Of a stretch of 64,000 bases of DNA, positions 33,249 through 41,505 are shown piece after piece. The stretch spans positions 1 to 64,000 of the forward strand of contig JAEYOY010000077.1 in the NCBI GenBank assembly GCA_023411215.1, given 5' to 3'. The position numbers were made by a program, and so were the translations under genes. Within the stretch, counting starts at the first letter, position 1. The number at the start of each line of letters is the position of its first letter. The notes beneath the pieces are model-generated. The model made no database searches. It saw nothing but the letters and a program-made list of their open reading frames with translations, and was not told the origin of the DNA. This DNA is from Bacillota bacterium (GTDB taxonomy: Bacteria > Bacillota > Clostridia > Lachnospirales > Lachnospiraceae).

Positions 33249-35573
33249 TTGGAATATTTTGAAATAGAAACGATTAGTCGATCGATTAAAAATGCTATTG
33301 ATAATTCTCAACCACATTATGAGTATATCGAATCCGTTCAACATCGAATGGAGAAGGCATTGAATGAATATCTAGATAGCAAAAATTTTGATGCCCTTTA
33401 TAAAGAAGTGTCAAAATATGATAAATCATTAGCCAGGCAAATAGAAGACCTGATGGAGCAAAGGAATTCCATTGTTGAAGGAATGACTTTAACCCAAAAG
33501 GAGATATTTGAGGAAAAGAACTTAAATCGCAATTATTTTACTATTATGCTTTTTGGCAGGACAATGGCAGGAAAAAGCACCACAATTCAAGCTTTTCTCG
33601 GGAAAAATCTCGAGATCAACGGAAATGGTACTCCGGATTGGACAAAGGATATTTCTGTTTATGATTGGGCTGGCGTTAGATTAGTTGATACACCTGGTAT
33701 TGAGGGGTTTGATTCAAATAACTTTGATATTGCTAGTAATTATATTGAACAATCAGATATGGTTATAATGGTGATTAGTGATGATCATATAGAACCAGTG
33801 CTTATTGAAAAAATGGCAAATTTGCTTAAAGAAAACAAGCCATTTGCGGTTATTTTGAATGTCAAAGCTGGTAATCCAAGAATCGTTTTGAAAAGACCTG
33901 AGAAGATTATTCGAGATGATGAAGTTAATGGACACATACAAAGAATTAGAGATTTTCTTAGCCGTGAGTTTGCATCGGTACAAAGCTCTCAATCTGTTTT
34001 GGATATACCAATATTTCCGGTTTATATGGAAGGTGCATTTAGAGCACAAGTAGCACTTTCCAATGATCTTTGTACTAATGAAGAAAAAGAAATCTATTAC
34101 AAATTATATAAGTATAGCAGGTTTGATGATGTTATTAGGTATTTGACAAAGAATATTATCGGTGATGCGTCATTAATAAAGTCACGATCAGTATACGACT
34201 CCTTTATTTGCAGATTAGAGGAGGTAATTGATGTTTTAGTTGCGAAAGTTTATCCGCTAAAAAGGCAAACCGATTTATTGAAGGATAAGAGACCAACTAT
34301 TAAACGTGATTTGAAAAAAATTAATAAACAGCTGATTGAAAATTTCTATACGATACAAGAGATTTTTGACAGTAGGATATCAAATGTTGATGCTTTTGTT
34401 GACAAATATATCGATGATGGTGCAAAGGGAAATATTAAGGACGCATATAAGAAATATTTATATTGGGATGAAATCAAAAAAGCAATTACCAGATACCAGA
34501 GTGAGACGGTAGCGATTCTGAATGCATATGTTGTGAATTTCGAGGAAGACATCAGTTTTGATTTGAACATAGTTTCGGCTAATGCATCAAAAGAAATCGA
34601 ATACGAGTTCACCGTAGATACCAAACGAATATTTGACGCCAATGTCAAAAAAGTCGCTGGTAAAGTTCTAAAAACTGTAGGTCGTACTGCCGCAGGCGTT
34701 GCACCATCTGCATTAATTGGCTGGGGGGTTGCAAATTTCTGGAATCCGACTGGCTGGGCTGCATTTGCTGCAGGTGCAGGCACGTTAATTGTTGGAGGTG
34801 CATTGGGATATTACGGTTCAGAGGGAGTCAAACATTTAGGAAATCAATTAGATGGTCAAGGTAAAAGAGAAATAGCGCATGAAAAAGCTATTGCGATTAA
34901 AGGATTTAAAAAGGAACTTCAAGATAACTATTCTGATATTGAACAAGAAAATATTAAGTGGCTAAGTAAGATAGTTACTAATCTAGAAAGCAAGATTCTG
35001 GGCGGTTTAGATATATCAATTAAGGAATCAAATGTATATGTTCGAGAAACATATGGACTAATAAACCATTTGTCCGATTTGAAAAATGATGTTCTTAAGC
35101 ATGAAATTGACTATGTATTGTCAACGATTTTAACTGAAAACGAACAATCGGTTTTTAATGTACATAGAGTTGTGAGAAAAATAGGTCGAAGACTAAAGAT
35201 TGCTTTAATTCCAACCACTAACAAAAAGACTGATATCATCAGGCATGTGCTTGGAGATAAAAATCAAAATCTATACAAACTAAGACAAAGTTTCGGAAGA
35301 GAAATCATAAATTTAGTTGGTTTAGCTGACATAAACGGCAGTTGGCACGAAAAGCAAGTCATCGAAGCAATTGGTGTAAAAACTGTAAAATCTGATAGGG
35401 TGAGTATTGTTGAATCCAATAGTAAACGTATTGTGACCATTCGTGATTGTTCTAAGAAAGAGTTAGGGTTATTATATGACAGGCATAAAATTAATAAGAA
35501 ATTATCGCAAGAACTACTTAGTTGCACAATAAATTATGAGGAGGAACAGTCATATGGAAGCAGTCAATTATAA
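33249..35573 (+). CDS. Dynamin-like GTPase 1
   Basis: 774 residues from TTG 33249, five bases after GGAGGG; a GTG at 33243 overlaps that site and is less likely. GTPase motifs: G1 GRTMAGKST near 102-110, G3 VDTPGIEGF, G4 LNVKAG. Long helical regions follow, and a Gly/Ala-rich hydrophobic patch near 475-530 (GVAPSALIGWGVANFW, AAFAAGAGTLIVGGALGYYG) looks like a membrane-inserting paddle. This matches bacterial dynamin-like proteins that remodel membranes. The gene overlaps the second GTPase gene by 20 bases, so the two products probably work as a heteromeric pair. Confidence 0.78.
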   Translation: MEYFEIETISRSIKNAIDNSQPHYEYIESVQHRMEKALNEYLDSKNFDALYKEVSKYDKSLARQIEDLMEQRNSIVEGMTLTQKEIFEEKNLNRNYFTIMLFGRTMAGKSTTIQAFLGKNLEINGNGTPDWTKDISVYDWAGVRLVDTPGIEGFDSNNFDIASNYIEQSDMVIMVISDDHIEPVLIEKMANLLKENKPFAVILNVKAGNPRIVLKRPEKIIRDDEVNGHIQRIRDFLSREFASVQSSQSVLDIPIFPVYMEGAFRAQVALSNDLCTNEEKEIYYKLYKYSRFDDVIRYLTKNIIGDASLIKSRSVYDSFICRLEEVIDVLVAKVYPLKRQTDLLKDKRPTIKRDLKKINKQLIENFYTIQEIFDSRISNVDAFVDKYIDDGAKGNIKDAYKKYLYWDEIKKAITRYQSETVAILNAYVVNFEEDISFDLNIVSANASKEIEYEFTVDTKRIFDANVKKVAGKVLKTVGRTAAGVAPSALIGWGVANFWNPTGWAAFAAGAGTLIVGGALGYYGSEGVKHLGNQLDGQGKREIAHEKAIAIKGFKKELQDNYSDIEQENIKWLSKIVTNLESKILGGLDISIKESNVYVRETYGLINHLSDLKNDVLKHEIDYVLSTILTENEQSVFNVHRVVRKIGRRLKIALIPTTNKKTDIIRHVLGDKNQNLYKLRQSFGREIINLVGLADINGSWHEKQVIEAIGVKTVKSDRVSIVESNSKRIVTIRDCSKKELGLLYDRHKINKKLSQELLSCTINYEEEQSYGSSQL

Positions 35574-37257
35574 ACTTATTTATGATAGTACAAAACTAAT
35601 TTGCGAACGCATGGAAGTGCTTATTGATAATCTTTCCGATGAGGAATACAACCAAAAAAAACAATGGAAAAATAGGCTAAATGAAGTAATACCTGAAACT
35701 GGAGAGCCTATTAAAATTGCTTTGGTTGGAGAGTACGATGTTGGAAAATCATCAATTATCAAGGCGTTAACCAATCAAGATGTTTTGATAAATTCAAATG
35801 TGGCAACAAGTGATGTAAAAATTTATGAATATCAAGGTATTAGATTGATAGATATGCCGGGTACATTATCTGGATTAGAGGAACACGATCAAAAGGCGTT
35901 CGAAGCAGCAGCAGAAAGTGACTTGCTATTATATGTAGTATCAAATGAACTATTTAACGCATCTAATATTCAAAACTTTTTTGAGACATTAGATATATTG
36001 AAAAAGAGCAAACAAACAATGCTAGTTGTTAATCAAATTGATAGAGTTAATCTGATGGATAGAACTATAGATGAGGCTATAGGAATTATGAAAGAGGAGT
36101 TAGAAATCCGTGTAAAGCCTTATATGCTTGATGACTTTATGCCAGTTTTCATTTCCGCTAGAGATTATATTGATTCACTTAGTGAAGATGATGAGGAGAT
36201 AAAAACTGAGTTGTTTGAAAGCAGTCGCATGCAAACCTTGAAAGATGGGCTAAATGAGTTTTGCGAAAGAAGGGGCATAAATGGTAGATTGGCAAGACCG
36301 CTTCAAAGCCTATTATCACTTATCGACTCGATTAGGCAAGGAACTAGTGAAGAAAATAATGAGTTTGATATAATCAATAATTATTATTCTAGACAAAAGC
36401 GAATTTTTATAGAATGTGAAAATAAAATTAGAAGTAAATCAAATAAACTTAGAGTTGAAAAGAGGCGAGAAGTTCGAGAATTAGCGACACCAATTCTCCA
36501 GGTTATTGAAGAAAAAGGTGATACTAATGAAATAACTGAAGCATATCAAGAAGCAGATGATAAACTCCAAGAACTTATTGATTCTTTTTCAGACAGTTTA
36601 AAAAGCACCATAAAAGATCCAATGATAGAGCTACAACAGGAATTGGATGAGTTTAACAAAAGCCCAATTAGTAAAGAATTTAAAGAAATAATATTTAGCG
36701 GTAACATTAGTCTTAACGAATTTGAAATCGGAAAGAAACCTGGTAAAATTCCTGGATTTATGAAAAGTGGACTTAAGGAAGGGATAGATAATATCGGTAA
36801 GCAACTTATTGATAACGCTGACGATTTTGCCGTTAAATTTGTTGAAATATATAAAAAAGTAAAAGACGTTAAATTCAAACCATATGGGAAAATTAAGCTT
36901 ACAGACAAGGCAGCTGAAGTATTAGGGAAAGCAGGAAAAGCTCTTGGTTGGCTAGCAATCGGTTGGGACTTATATTGCAATCTGAAAGAAGAGTCAGATA
37001 AGGAAAAATGGGAAAAGAAACTTCGTGAGACAAAGGCTTCAATCAAAAGCACTTTTATAGAAGCTGGAAAGACATTTGAATCAACTATTGATGAGTGTGT
37101 TGAAAATTTCATTAGTAGTGAATTGCGTTCTAAAACTAAGATAATTGACGAACAAAGAGCAAGGTTAAATGAATCAGACAGTAAACAAAAGGTATTAAGA
37201 GAACACATATGCCAGATTGAAAACAGGATTAATGATACCTTGCTGAAAATTAACTAA
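35554..37257 (+). CDS. Dynamin-like GTPase 2
   Basis: 567 residues from ATG 35554, with GAGGAGG 9 bases upstream and inside the previous gene. GTPase motifs: G1 VGEYDVGKSS near 58-67, switch Thr in NVATSDVK, G3 IDMPGTLSG, G4 VVNQIDR. The second half is helical with a short hydrophobic stretch near 462-480 (ALGWLAIGWDLYCNL) and a C-terminal coiled coil. Smaller than its partner and divergent from it. Paired dynamin-like genes in a defence island suggest membrane surveillance or repair on phage attack; this role is inferred. Confidence 0.78.
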   Translation: MEAVNYKLIYDSTKLICERMEVLIDNLSDEEYNQKKQWKNRLNEVIPETGEPIKIALVGEYDVGKSSIIKALTNQDVLINSNVATSDVKIYEYQGIRLIDMPGTLSGLEEHDQKAFEAAAESDLLLYVVSNELFNASNIQNFFETLDILKKSKQTMLVVNQIDRVNLMDRTIDEAIGIMKEELEIRVKPYMLDDFMPVFISARDYIDSLSEDDEEIKTELFESSRMQTLKDGLNEFCERRGINGRLARPLQSLLSLIDSIRQGTSEENNEFDIINNYYSRQKRIFIECENKIRSKSNKLRVEKRREVRELATPILQVIEEKGDTNEITEAYQEADDKLQELIDSFSDSLKSTIKDPMIELQQELDEFNKSPISKEFKEIIFSGNISLNEFEIGKKPGKIPGFMKSGLKEGIDNIGKQLIDNADDFAVKFVEIYKKVKDVKFKPYGKIKLTDKAAEVLGKAGKALGWLAIGWDLYCNLKEESDKEKWEKKLRETKASIKSTFIEAGKTFESTIDECVENFISSELRSKTKIIDEQRARLNESDSKQKVLREHICQIENRINDTLLKIN

Positions 37258-37277
37258 GTGCATGTACTCGATATGAA

Positions 37278-37323
37278 ACTACCAGATGTGACGTTGATTG
37301 TCTTCTAGGTCACATCTGGTAGT
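37278..37323. terminator. Perfect 15-bp inverted repeat after the GTPase operon
   Basis: ACTACCAGATGTGAC (37278-37292) and its exact complement (37309-37323) flank a 16-base loop, 20 bases after the stop. There is no T-run, so it may be a processing or stability hairpin instead of a classic terminator. Confidence 0.5.
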
Positions 37324-37599
37324 GAATTCGACAGATTTCGTTAATCCAATTCAATGCTATTATGCATTCTCTTTTTGTGTGAAGAATTGCAGTCTAGACT
37401 AGTATATAATTGTTCAGAATAAAGCTCTCAAGCCACAACAAGTTTGAAAGTTTTATTGCGCACAATTTTTACTAACTGGTAAAGTTGTAGCAGCACTATG
37501 GTATGCCGAACAAATTTGAGGCTCTTTTGATTCTAAAAGAGTGGCGTCAGGTTTTCAAAAAATCGGATCTTAGTAATCCGTTTTCGAGAAAAATAACCC

Positions 37600-37682
37600 T
37601 CCGCCAAGGAACCAGTGGGTCCTAACGACATCATTTTTGTCTACTCAAGGCATGTGGAGACAGTAGTTTTGATGACGAATAG
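37600..37682 (+). repeat. Copy 1 of a dispersed structured repeat
   Basis: The core at 37629-37682 matches 39102-39155 at 43 of 54 positions by hand alignment with no gaps. Fixed elements are CATCA, TTGTCTACTCA and TGATGACGAATAG at identical spacing. CATCA and TGATG can pair to enclose the core. A short G-C hairpin precedes it in both copies with different bases. Confidence 0.65.
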
Positions 37683-38049
37683 TGGTTTGAACGAAAAATA
37701 AAGCACATCCACCACTATATGTAATGGTTTTTGGAGCAAAAAATGAGCAAAAATCGAGGCAAAAAAGAATAAGTTTTGACCCGTTTTTTGGCTGTTTTCA
37801 TAGATGACAAGGGGTCGTTGGAAGGATATAATCTCCAAAACGGGAATTTTATACAGGAAAAAGCAAAGGCCTCAGGACAGAAAATCTTGATGCCTTTGCT
37901 TTTGGCTCTTTTAAACTTTATTGCTGATACACAGCCATTTGCGGCCATGACTCTAACTTGACGACACGTTTCTTCATTGTATTCTTTAACTCTGTGCTAG
38001 CAACAATCGTGACTGATCTTCTAGCGCCTCATTAGCTATTATAATCTAG

Positions 38050-38442
38050 TTAGCCGATGTGAGCAACTGCACGAATTTCAATCAGCTGATCAGGGAAGGC
38101 CATATTTGGCACCCCAACTAAGGTGCCGGCTGGTCGATGATCACCAACATACTCCTTGAAAATACGAATGCATTTTTCAAAATGCTCTTGTGGATCCGAG
38201 AGAAAAATCTCCATCTCAGCAATGTTCGTCCTCCCAGCGCCAAATGCCGTCAGCACTCGATCGAGATTCTCTAGCGTTTGTCTGGTTTGAGCCTCGATAT
38301 CACCTTTGCCAACAAACTCGCCATGCATATCATGGGAGAATTGTCCCGAAATGTATATGGTGCCATTAACGCAGTAGCCTTGGGCGATGCCGTGCTCGTT
38401 TTCCCATGGAAGACCATGACTATAGGTTTTAGTATTAGTCAT
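38050..38442 (-). CDS. RidA/YjgF-family enamine/imine deaminase-like protein
   Basis: 130 residues from the minus-strand ATG at 38442, with AAAGGAG 8 bases upstream; a GTG three codons earlier overlaps that spacing. Family features: YISGQFSHDMHGEFVGKGD, DIEAQTRQTLENLDRVL, and the C-terminal RPAGTLVGVPNMAFPDQLIEIRAVA. Rid proteins hydrolyse reactive enamines/imines or serve related hydrolase roles. The canonical Arg-Ala-x-x-x-Val region is altered to Pro-Ala-Gly-Thr-Leu-Val, so it belongs to a Rid subgroup other than RidA proper. Divergent from an HxlR regulator that probably controls it. Confidence 0.82.
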   Translation of the reverse strand: MTNTKTYSHGLPWENEHGIAQGYCVNGTIYISGQFSHDMHGEFVGKGDIEAQTRQTLENLDRVLTAFGAGRTNIAEMEIFLSDPQEHFEKCIRIFKEYVGDHRPAGTLVGVPNMAFPDQLIEIRAVAHIG

Positions 38443-38473
38443 TTTTACCACTCCTTTACTTTAAGTTAAATTC

Positions 38474-38526
38474 AGTATATACTAAGCTCAAAATTAAAAA
38501 AAGTACGCACTTTATTGATAGGTACT
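38474..38526. promoter_or_regulatory. Candidate operators between rid and hxlR genes
   Basis: The 105-base divergent spacer holds AGTATATACT (38474-38483, palindromic) and AGTAC...GTACT (38502-38506 / 38522-38526). HxlR-family regulators bind such AT-rich dyads with TAC/GTA half sites. No experiment or search supports this yet. Confidence 0.35.
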
Positions 38527-38547
38527 ATTAGAAAGGATAGTGTAGGT

Positions 38548-38889
38548 ATGGGTATGGCTGATTTTAATGGTAAAGTTAAAACTGTTCAAGATACACCTTT
38601 TGGATATACAATGTCAGTGATTGGTGGTAAGTGGAAAATGGTTATTATATACCTCCTAGCAGAATACAAACTAGTTCGTTATAATGAACTGAAAAGACAA
38701 ATAGGAACGATTACTTTTAAAATATTGAGTTCTCAATTAAAAGAATTGGAAGCGGATGGGTTGGTGAAACGAAAAGAGTATCCACAAATCCCCCCTAAAG
38801 TAGAGTACAGTCTGACAGATAAAGCAGAAACTCTATTACCTGTTTTGGAAGCATTGTGTGAGTGGGGAACTAAAAACCGAGACAATTGA
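38548..38889 (+). CDS. HxlR-family transcriptional regulator
   Basis: 113 residues from ATG 38548 with AAAGGA 10 bases upstream; a longer TTG-start form is unsupported. The winged helix is typical of HxlR: IGGKWKMVIIYLLAEYKLVRYNELKRQIG, ITFKILSSQLKELEADGLVKRKEYPQ, VEYSLTDKAETLLPVL. Some family members sense electrophiles through a Cys near the N-terminus; here the only Cys lies near the C-terminus (ALCEWG). Divergent neighbour of the Rid protein gene. Confidence 0.88.
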   Translation: MGMADFNGKVKTVQDTPFGYTMSVIGGKWKMVIIYLLAEYKLVRYNELKRQIGTITFKILSSQLKELEADGLVKRKEYPQIPPKVEYSLTDKAETLLPVLEALCEWGTKNRDN

Positions 38890-39069
38890 AAATTTAGTAT
38901 AGGTTGGATTAGGATGGAAAGCTAATAACATATATGCCTTGTGGCTAAGCGTATGACAAACGTGATAAAAGATTATTTAACTAATTTTAAGATATGTCAT
39001 TACATAATCTGCAAAGGAGAAGTGGTATACTGGTTGAAAGGTATCCCAGCTTTTCTATTGTGAGGAATA

Positions 39070-39155
39070 TCCACCACCAAGGGGATACCGGATATCCACG
39101 GCATCACTATTGTCTACTCATGCCATGTTGAGTGCGTAATAATGATGACGAATAG
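39070..39155 (+). repeat. Copy 2 of a dispersed structured repeat
   Basis: Core 39102-39155 is the partner of 37629-37682 in the same orientation, 1473 bases apart. Here the preceding hairpin is GGATA...TATCC (near 39083-39096), where copy 1 has GGAACC/GGGTCC: the stem position is kept while its bases differ. A strong terminator follows 99 bases later. Confidence 0.65.
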
Positions 39156-39253
39156 CTTTTTCTTCCAGTCGGGTCCGAGAATTTGCTCAGATTTTTTTAA
39201 GCCAGTCCACCTCATAAGTGAGCTGACCAACTTAGATAGGTAAAACTTATTGG

Positions 39254-39282
39254 GCGTTGGATTAATCCAACGTTCTTTTTTA
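39254..39282 (+). terminator. Intrinsic terminator
   Basis: The perfect palindrome CGTTGGATTAATCCAACG (39255-39272) is followed by TTCTTTTTT. It lies downstream of repeat copy 2 and upstream of the chemoreceptor promoter. Confidence 0.8.
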
Positions 39283-39318
39283 TTTATGATAAAAACTTCA
39301 AAAAATCATATATATTAA

Positions 39319-39347
39319 TTACCAAATGATGTATTATGTGTTATAAT
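39319..39347 (+). promoter_or_regulatory. Extended -10 promoter of the chemoreceptor gene
   Basis: TTACCA (39319-39324), 17-base spacer ending in TGT, and TATAAT (39342-39347). Transcription would start at about 39354, exactly where the 14-base tandem repeats begin. Confidence 0.7.
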
Positions 39348-39353
39348 ATGTAT

Positions 39354-39465
39354 ATCTTTGTTTAATAATCTTTGATTATTAATCTTTGTTTCTTAATCCT
39401 TGTTTATTAATGCTTGTTTCTTAATCCTTGTTTCTTAATCCTTGTTTTTTGATCTTTGTTTTTTG
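39354..39465 (+). repeat. Eight 14-bp tandem repeats in the chemoreceptor leader
   Basis: Units of consensus ATCYTTGTTTMTTA start at 39354, 39368, 39382, 39396, 39410, 39424, 39438 and 39452, with a partial ninth. They fill the 5' untranslated leader between the promoter and the ribosome binding site. Unit length is not a multiple of three, but no coding is involved. Confidence 0.85.
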
Positions 39466-39525
39466 ATCCTTATAAAAGTATCACATAAGAAAAAATTACA
39501 ATATACCATATCGGAGGATGAAATT

Positions 39526-41058
39526 ATGGCCATTAACTCAAGTACTCGTGAAATGATTGACAAAGAGGCAAAAAAGTATTTTTTATGGGTTGTTACTGGA
39601 GTATCCACTGCTATGGTTCTTGCTGCTTTTGGCACAATTATTGCTGGTATTGCTAGTGAATACATGACATTAGGAATGCTTGGCGCAACATTAGCAGGAA
39701 TTGTGCTGAATGCATTACTTGTAAAGTGGTTGAGTGTAAAATATGCAGACAGGGCATGGACCAAATGGCTCATGATACTGGCCCTGACCATACTGCTAGT
39801 TCTGATGCGTCTGACAACGGTAGATGCACCGGAGACTCATACATTAGGATATTTCATGATTGCAGTTTCAATACTATTCTTCGATACTAAGGTAATATGG
39901 TATTCATTTATCGCTTCTGTTGGAATTGATATTGCTATGTGGAATATTTACACGATAGAGATGGAGGCTTTTGTTAAATTCCCAAGAGATGTAGTGATCA
40001 GATACTGCTGTTATTTTTGGTTAGCTCTAGCTGCCATTTTTATTGTAAAAGCCTTCAATAGACTGTTCGCACTTGCGACAAAAGGTGAAGATGAAGTGAA
40101 ATCAATGGTATCTCAGCTACAGAATATACTTGACAGGGTACGGAATCTATCGACGGATTTATTCAGTAATACGGTCGCGCTGAAAGATACCGCTAATAAT
40201 AACACGGACAGCTTTAAAGCGATTCATATACAGGCGGTATCCCTTCATGAAATTTCACAGAACCAATCGGATCATATGGAAAAGAATGTAAGTGTGCTGG
40301 ATGAGATTGGAATGGCAATACGCAATGTTGCAGAAAATACAATTAGTATAAGAAATAGAATATCTGAGTTTTTAAATGCTATAGATATGGGAAACAAGGC
40401 GATTGAAAGTCAGGAGTGCTGCCTTGAAAGCTCTGAAAAAACCAATCAGGAAATTATGATGGCTGTTAATGAACTAGAGGATAATTCTCAGAAAATCTCT
40501 TCGATTGTAGATACAATCATGAATATTGCAAAACAGACGAACCTGCTGGCTTTGAACGCTGCCATTGAAGCAGCCAGAGCCGGTGAGCATGGCAAGGGCT
40601 TTGCTATAGTGGCAGAAGAGGTCCGAAAGCTAGCTGATGAAACAAAAGTGGCTGTAACCACGATCAACTTATTGGTAAGTTCTAATAAACTGAGTACAGA
40701 AAACACTGTGGAGAAAATCAGCCAGTCAACAGCAGCACTTGTAGGACAACGTAAGGCGATGGATGTCACTCGTGACACCTTCAGTAGCATACAGACAGAA
40801 TCAATAGAGATCAGTAATGCTGTTCAGGAAATTTCAGCATGTGTAGAAGAGCTACTTGCATCATCGGAAGAATCGAGTACTTTGGTAGGGATGGTAGCGA
40901 AGCTCTCTGATAATGCATCCGACTGTACAGATGAAATTATGACTGAAATTGAAATGTACGATGCAATGCTTATTAGACTGGAGGAGCAAATATCCCAGTT
41001 TGGCAAGCTCGCACAAGCGTTGCAGACAGAAGCAAATCAAACCACTAGTAAATGTTAA
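39526..41058 (+). CDS. Methyl-accepting chemotaxis protein
   Basis: 510 residues from ATG 39526 with GGAGG 8 bases upstream. The N-terminal part has about five to six membrane helices (roughly 17-180) with almost no extracellular loop, so it likely senses membrane-linked signals. The cytoplasmic part has the hallmark hairpin IAKQTNLLALNAAIEAARAG followed by EHGKGFAIVAEEVRKLADE near 345-385. A HAMP domain is not obvious. It probably signals to CheA/CheW elsewhere in the genome. The leader carries tandem repeats that could alter expression. Confidence 0.88.
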   Translation: MAINSSTREMIDKEAKKYFLWVVTGVSTAMVLAAFGTIIAGIASEYMTLGMLGATLAGIVLNALLVKWLSVKYADRAWTKWLMILALTILLVLMRLTTVDAPETHTLGYFMIAVSILFFDTKVIWYSFIASVGIDIAMWNIYTIEMEAFVKFPRDVVIRYCCYFWLALAAIFIVKAFNRLFALATKGEDEVKSMVSQLQNILDRVRNLSTDLFSNTVALKDTANNNTDSFKAIHIQAVSLHEISQNQSDHMEKNVSVLDEIGMAIRNVAENTISIRNRISEFLNAIDMGNKAIESQECCLESSEKTNQEIMMAVNELEDNSQKISSIVDTIMNIAKQTNLLALNAAIEAARAGEHGKGFAIVAEEVRKLADETKVAVTTINLLVSSNKLSTENTVEKISQSTAALVGQRKAMDVTRDTFSSIQTESIEISNAVQEISACVEELLASSEESSTLVGMVAKLSDNASDCTDEIMTEIEMYDAMLIRLEEQISQFGKLAQALQTEANQTTSKC

Positions 41059-41244
41059 TGTTGCTCACGGATTGACATCAATGCAATGATCTTGAGCCAT
41101 GTTGAACCGGATTTTAACATTATAGAAGAAATGTCCTGTGCTTTTAGAATGAATAGTTTAATAAAACACTTATAAATATTTATGTATCTGATTTTGTGAG
41201 ATAGTAAAATGGAGATAAAATGTAATAAACACTAGGCTTACGAG

Positions 41245-41273
41245 TTGACACTTTTGATGAAATATTGTAATAT
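41245..41273 (+). promoter_or_regulatory. Consensus promoter of the ABC transporter operon
   Basis: TTGACA (41245-41250), 17-base spacer, TAATAT (41268-41273). It would give a leader of about 225 bases before the substrate-binding protein gene. The stretch 41059-41244 shows nothing else I can support. Confidence 0.75.
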
Positions 41274-41418
41274 ACACAAAGAACATGTTATGAAGACATG
41301 AGGTTAGGCAAGGAGCCTTTTATAAAATATATAACACTTTCATCTATTTGTGTTAGTTTTTATTCTTATAGTTAAGTAAGATTAACAGTCAATACTATAA
41401 TTGGATTTGTAAAAGGAT

Positions 41419-41472
41419 ACCAAGAAGGTATGAATTTATGCAGAAGCATAATCATGATTTCTTGGTTTTTTT
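41419..41472 (+). terminator. Leader terminator/attenuator before the ABC transporter operon
   Basis: ACCAAGAA (41419-41426) pairs with TTCTTGGT (41459-41466) and runs into seven T, 33 bases before the first ATG. Inside, TTATGC/GCATAA forms a second small stem. ATACC (41417-41421) can alternatively pair with GGTAT (41427-41431), which would break the terminator. This is the layout of an attenuator, but no known riboswitch class was recognised upstream. Confidence 0.55.
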
Positions 41473-41505
41473 ATGTTTAAAATACAATGTGAGATGGAGA
41501 AGAAA

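Larger units (their letters stand above)
37258..38049. other. 792-base gene-free stretch at the edge of the defence island
   Basis: Between the GTPase operon and the Rid gene there is no convincing ORF. It holds the 15-bp inverted repeat described separately, one copy of a 54-base repeat, and a stem ATAGTGGT/ACCACTAT (near 37679/37711) directly after that repeat. Gene style changes from defence to metabolism across this stretch, so it is a likely boundary of the island. Confidence 0.5.

Noticed and set aside
36546..37208. 220-residue ORF antisense to dynamin-like GTPase 2
   Set aside because: Lies entirely opposite a well-supported gene, is Ser/Leu-rich in the way of shadow frames, and has no ribosome binding site.
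37776..37961. 61-codon ORF in the gap before the Rid gene
   Set aside because: No ribosome binding site, no recognisable pattern, and overlapping ORFs of similar size on the other strand.
39354..39465. CRISPR array
   Set aside because: The units are 14 bases in direct tandem with no spacers and no cas genes are present.
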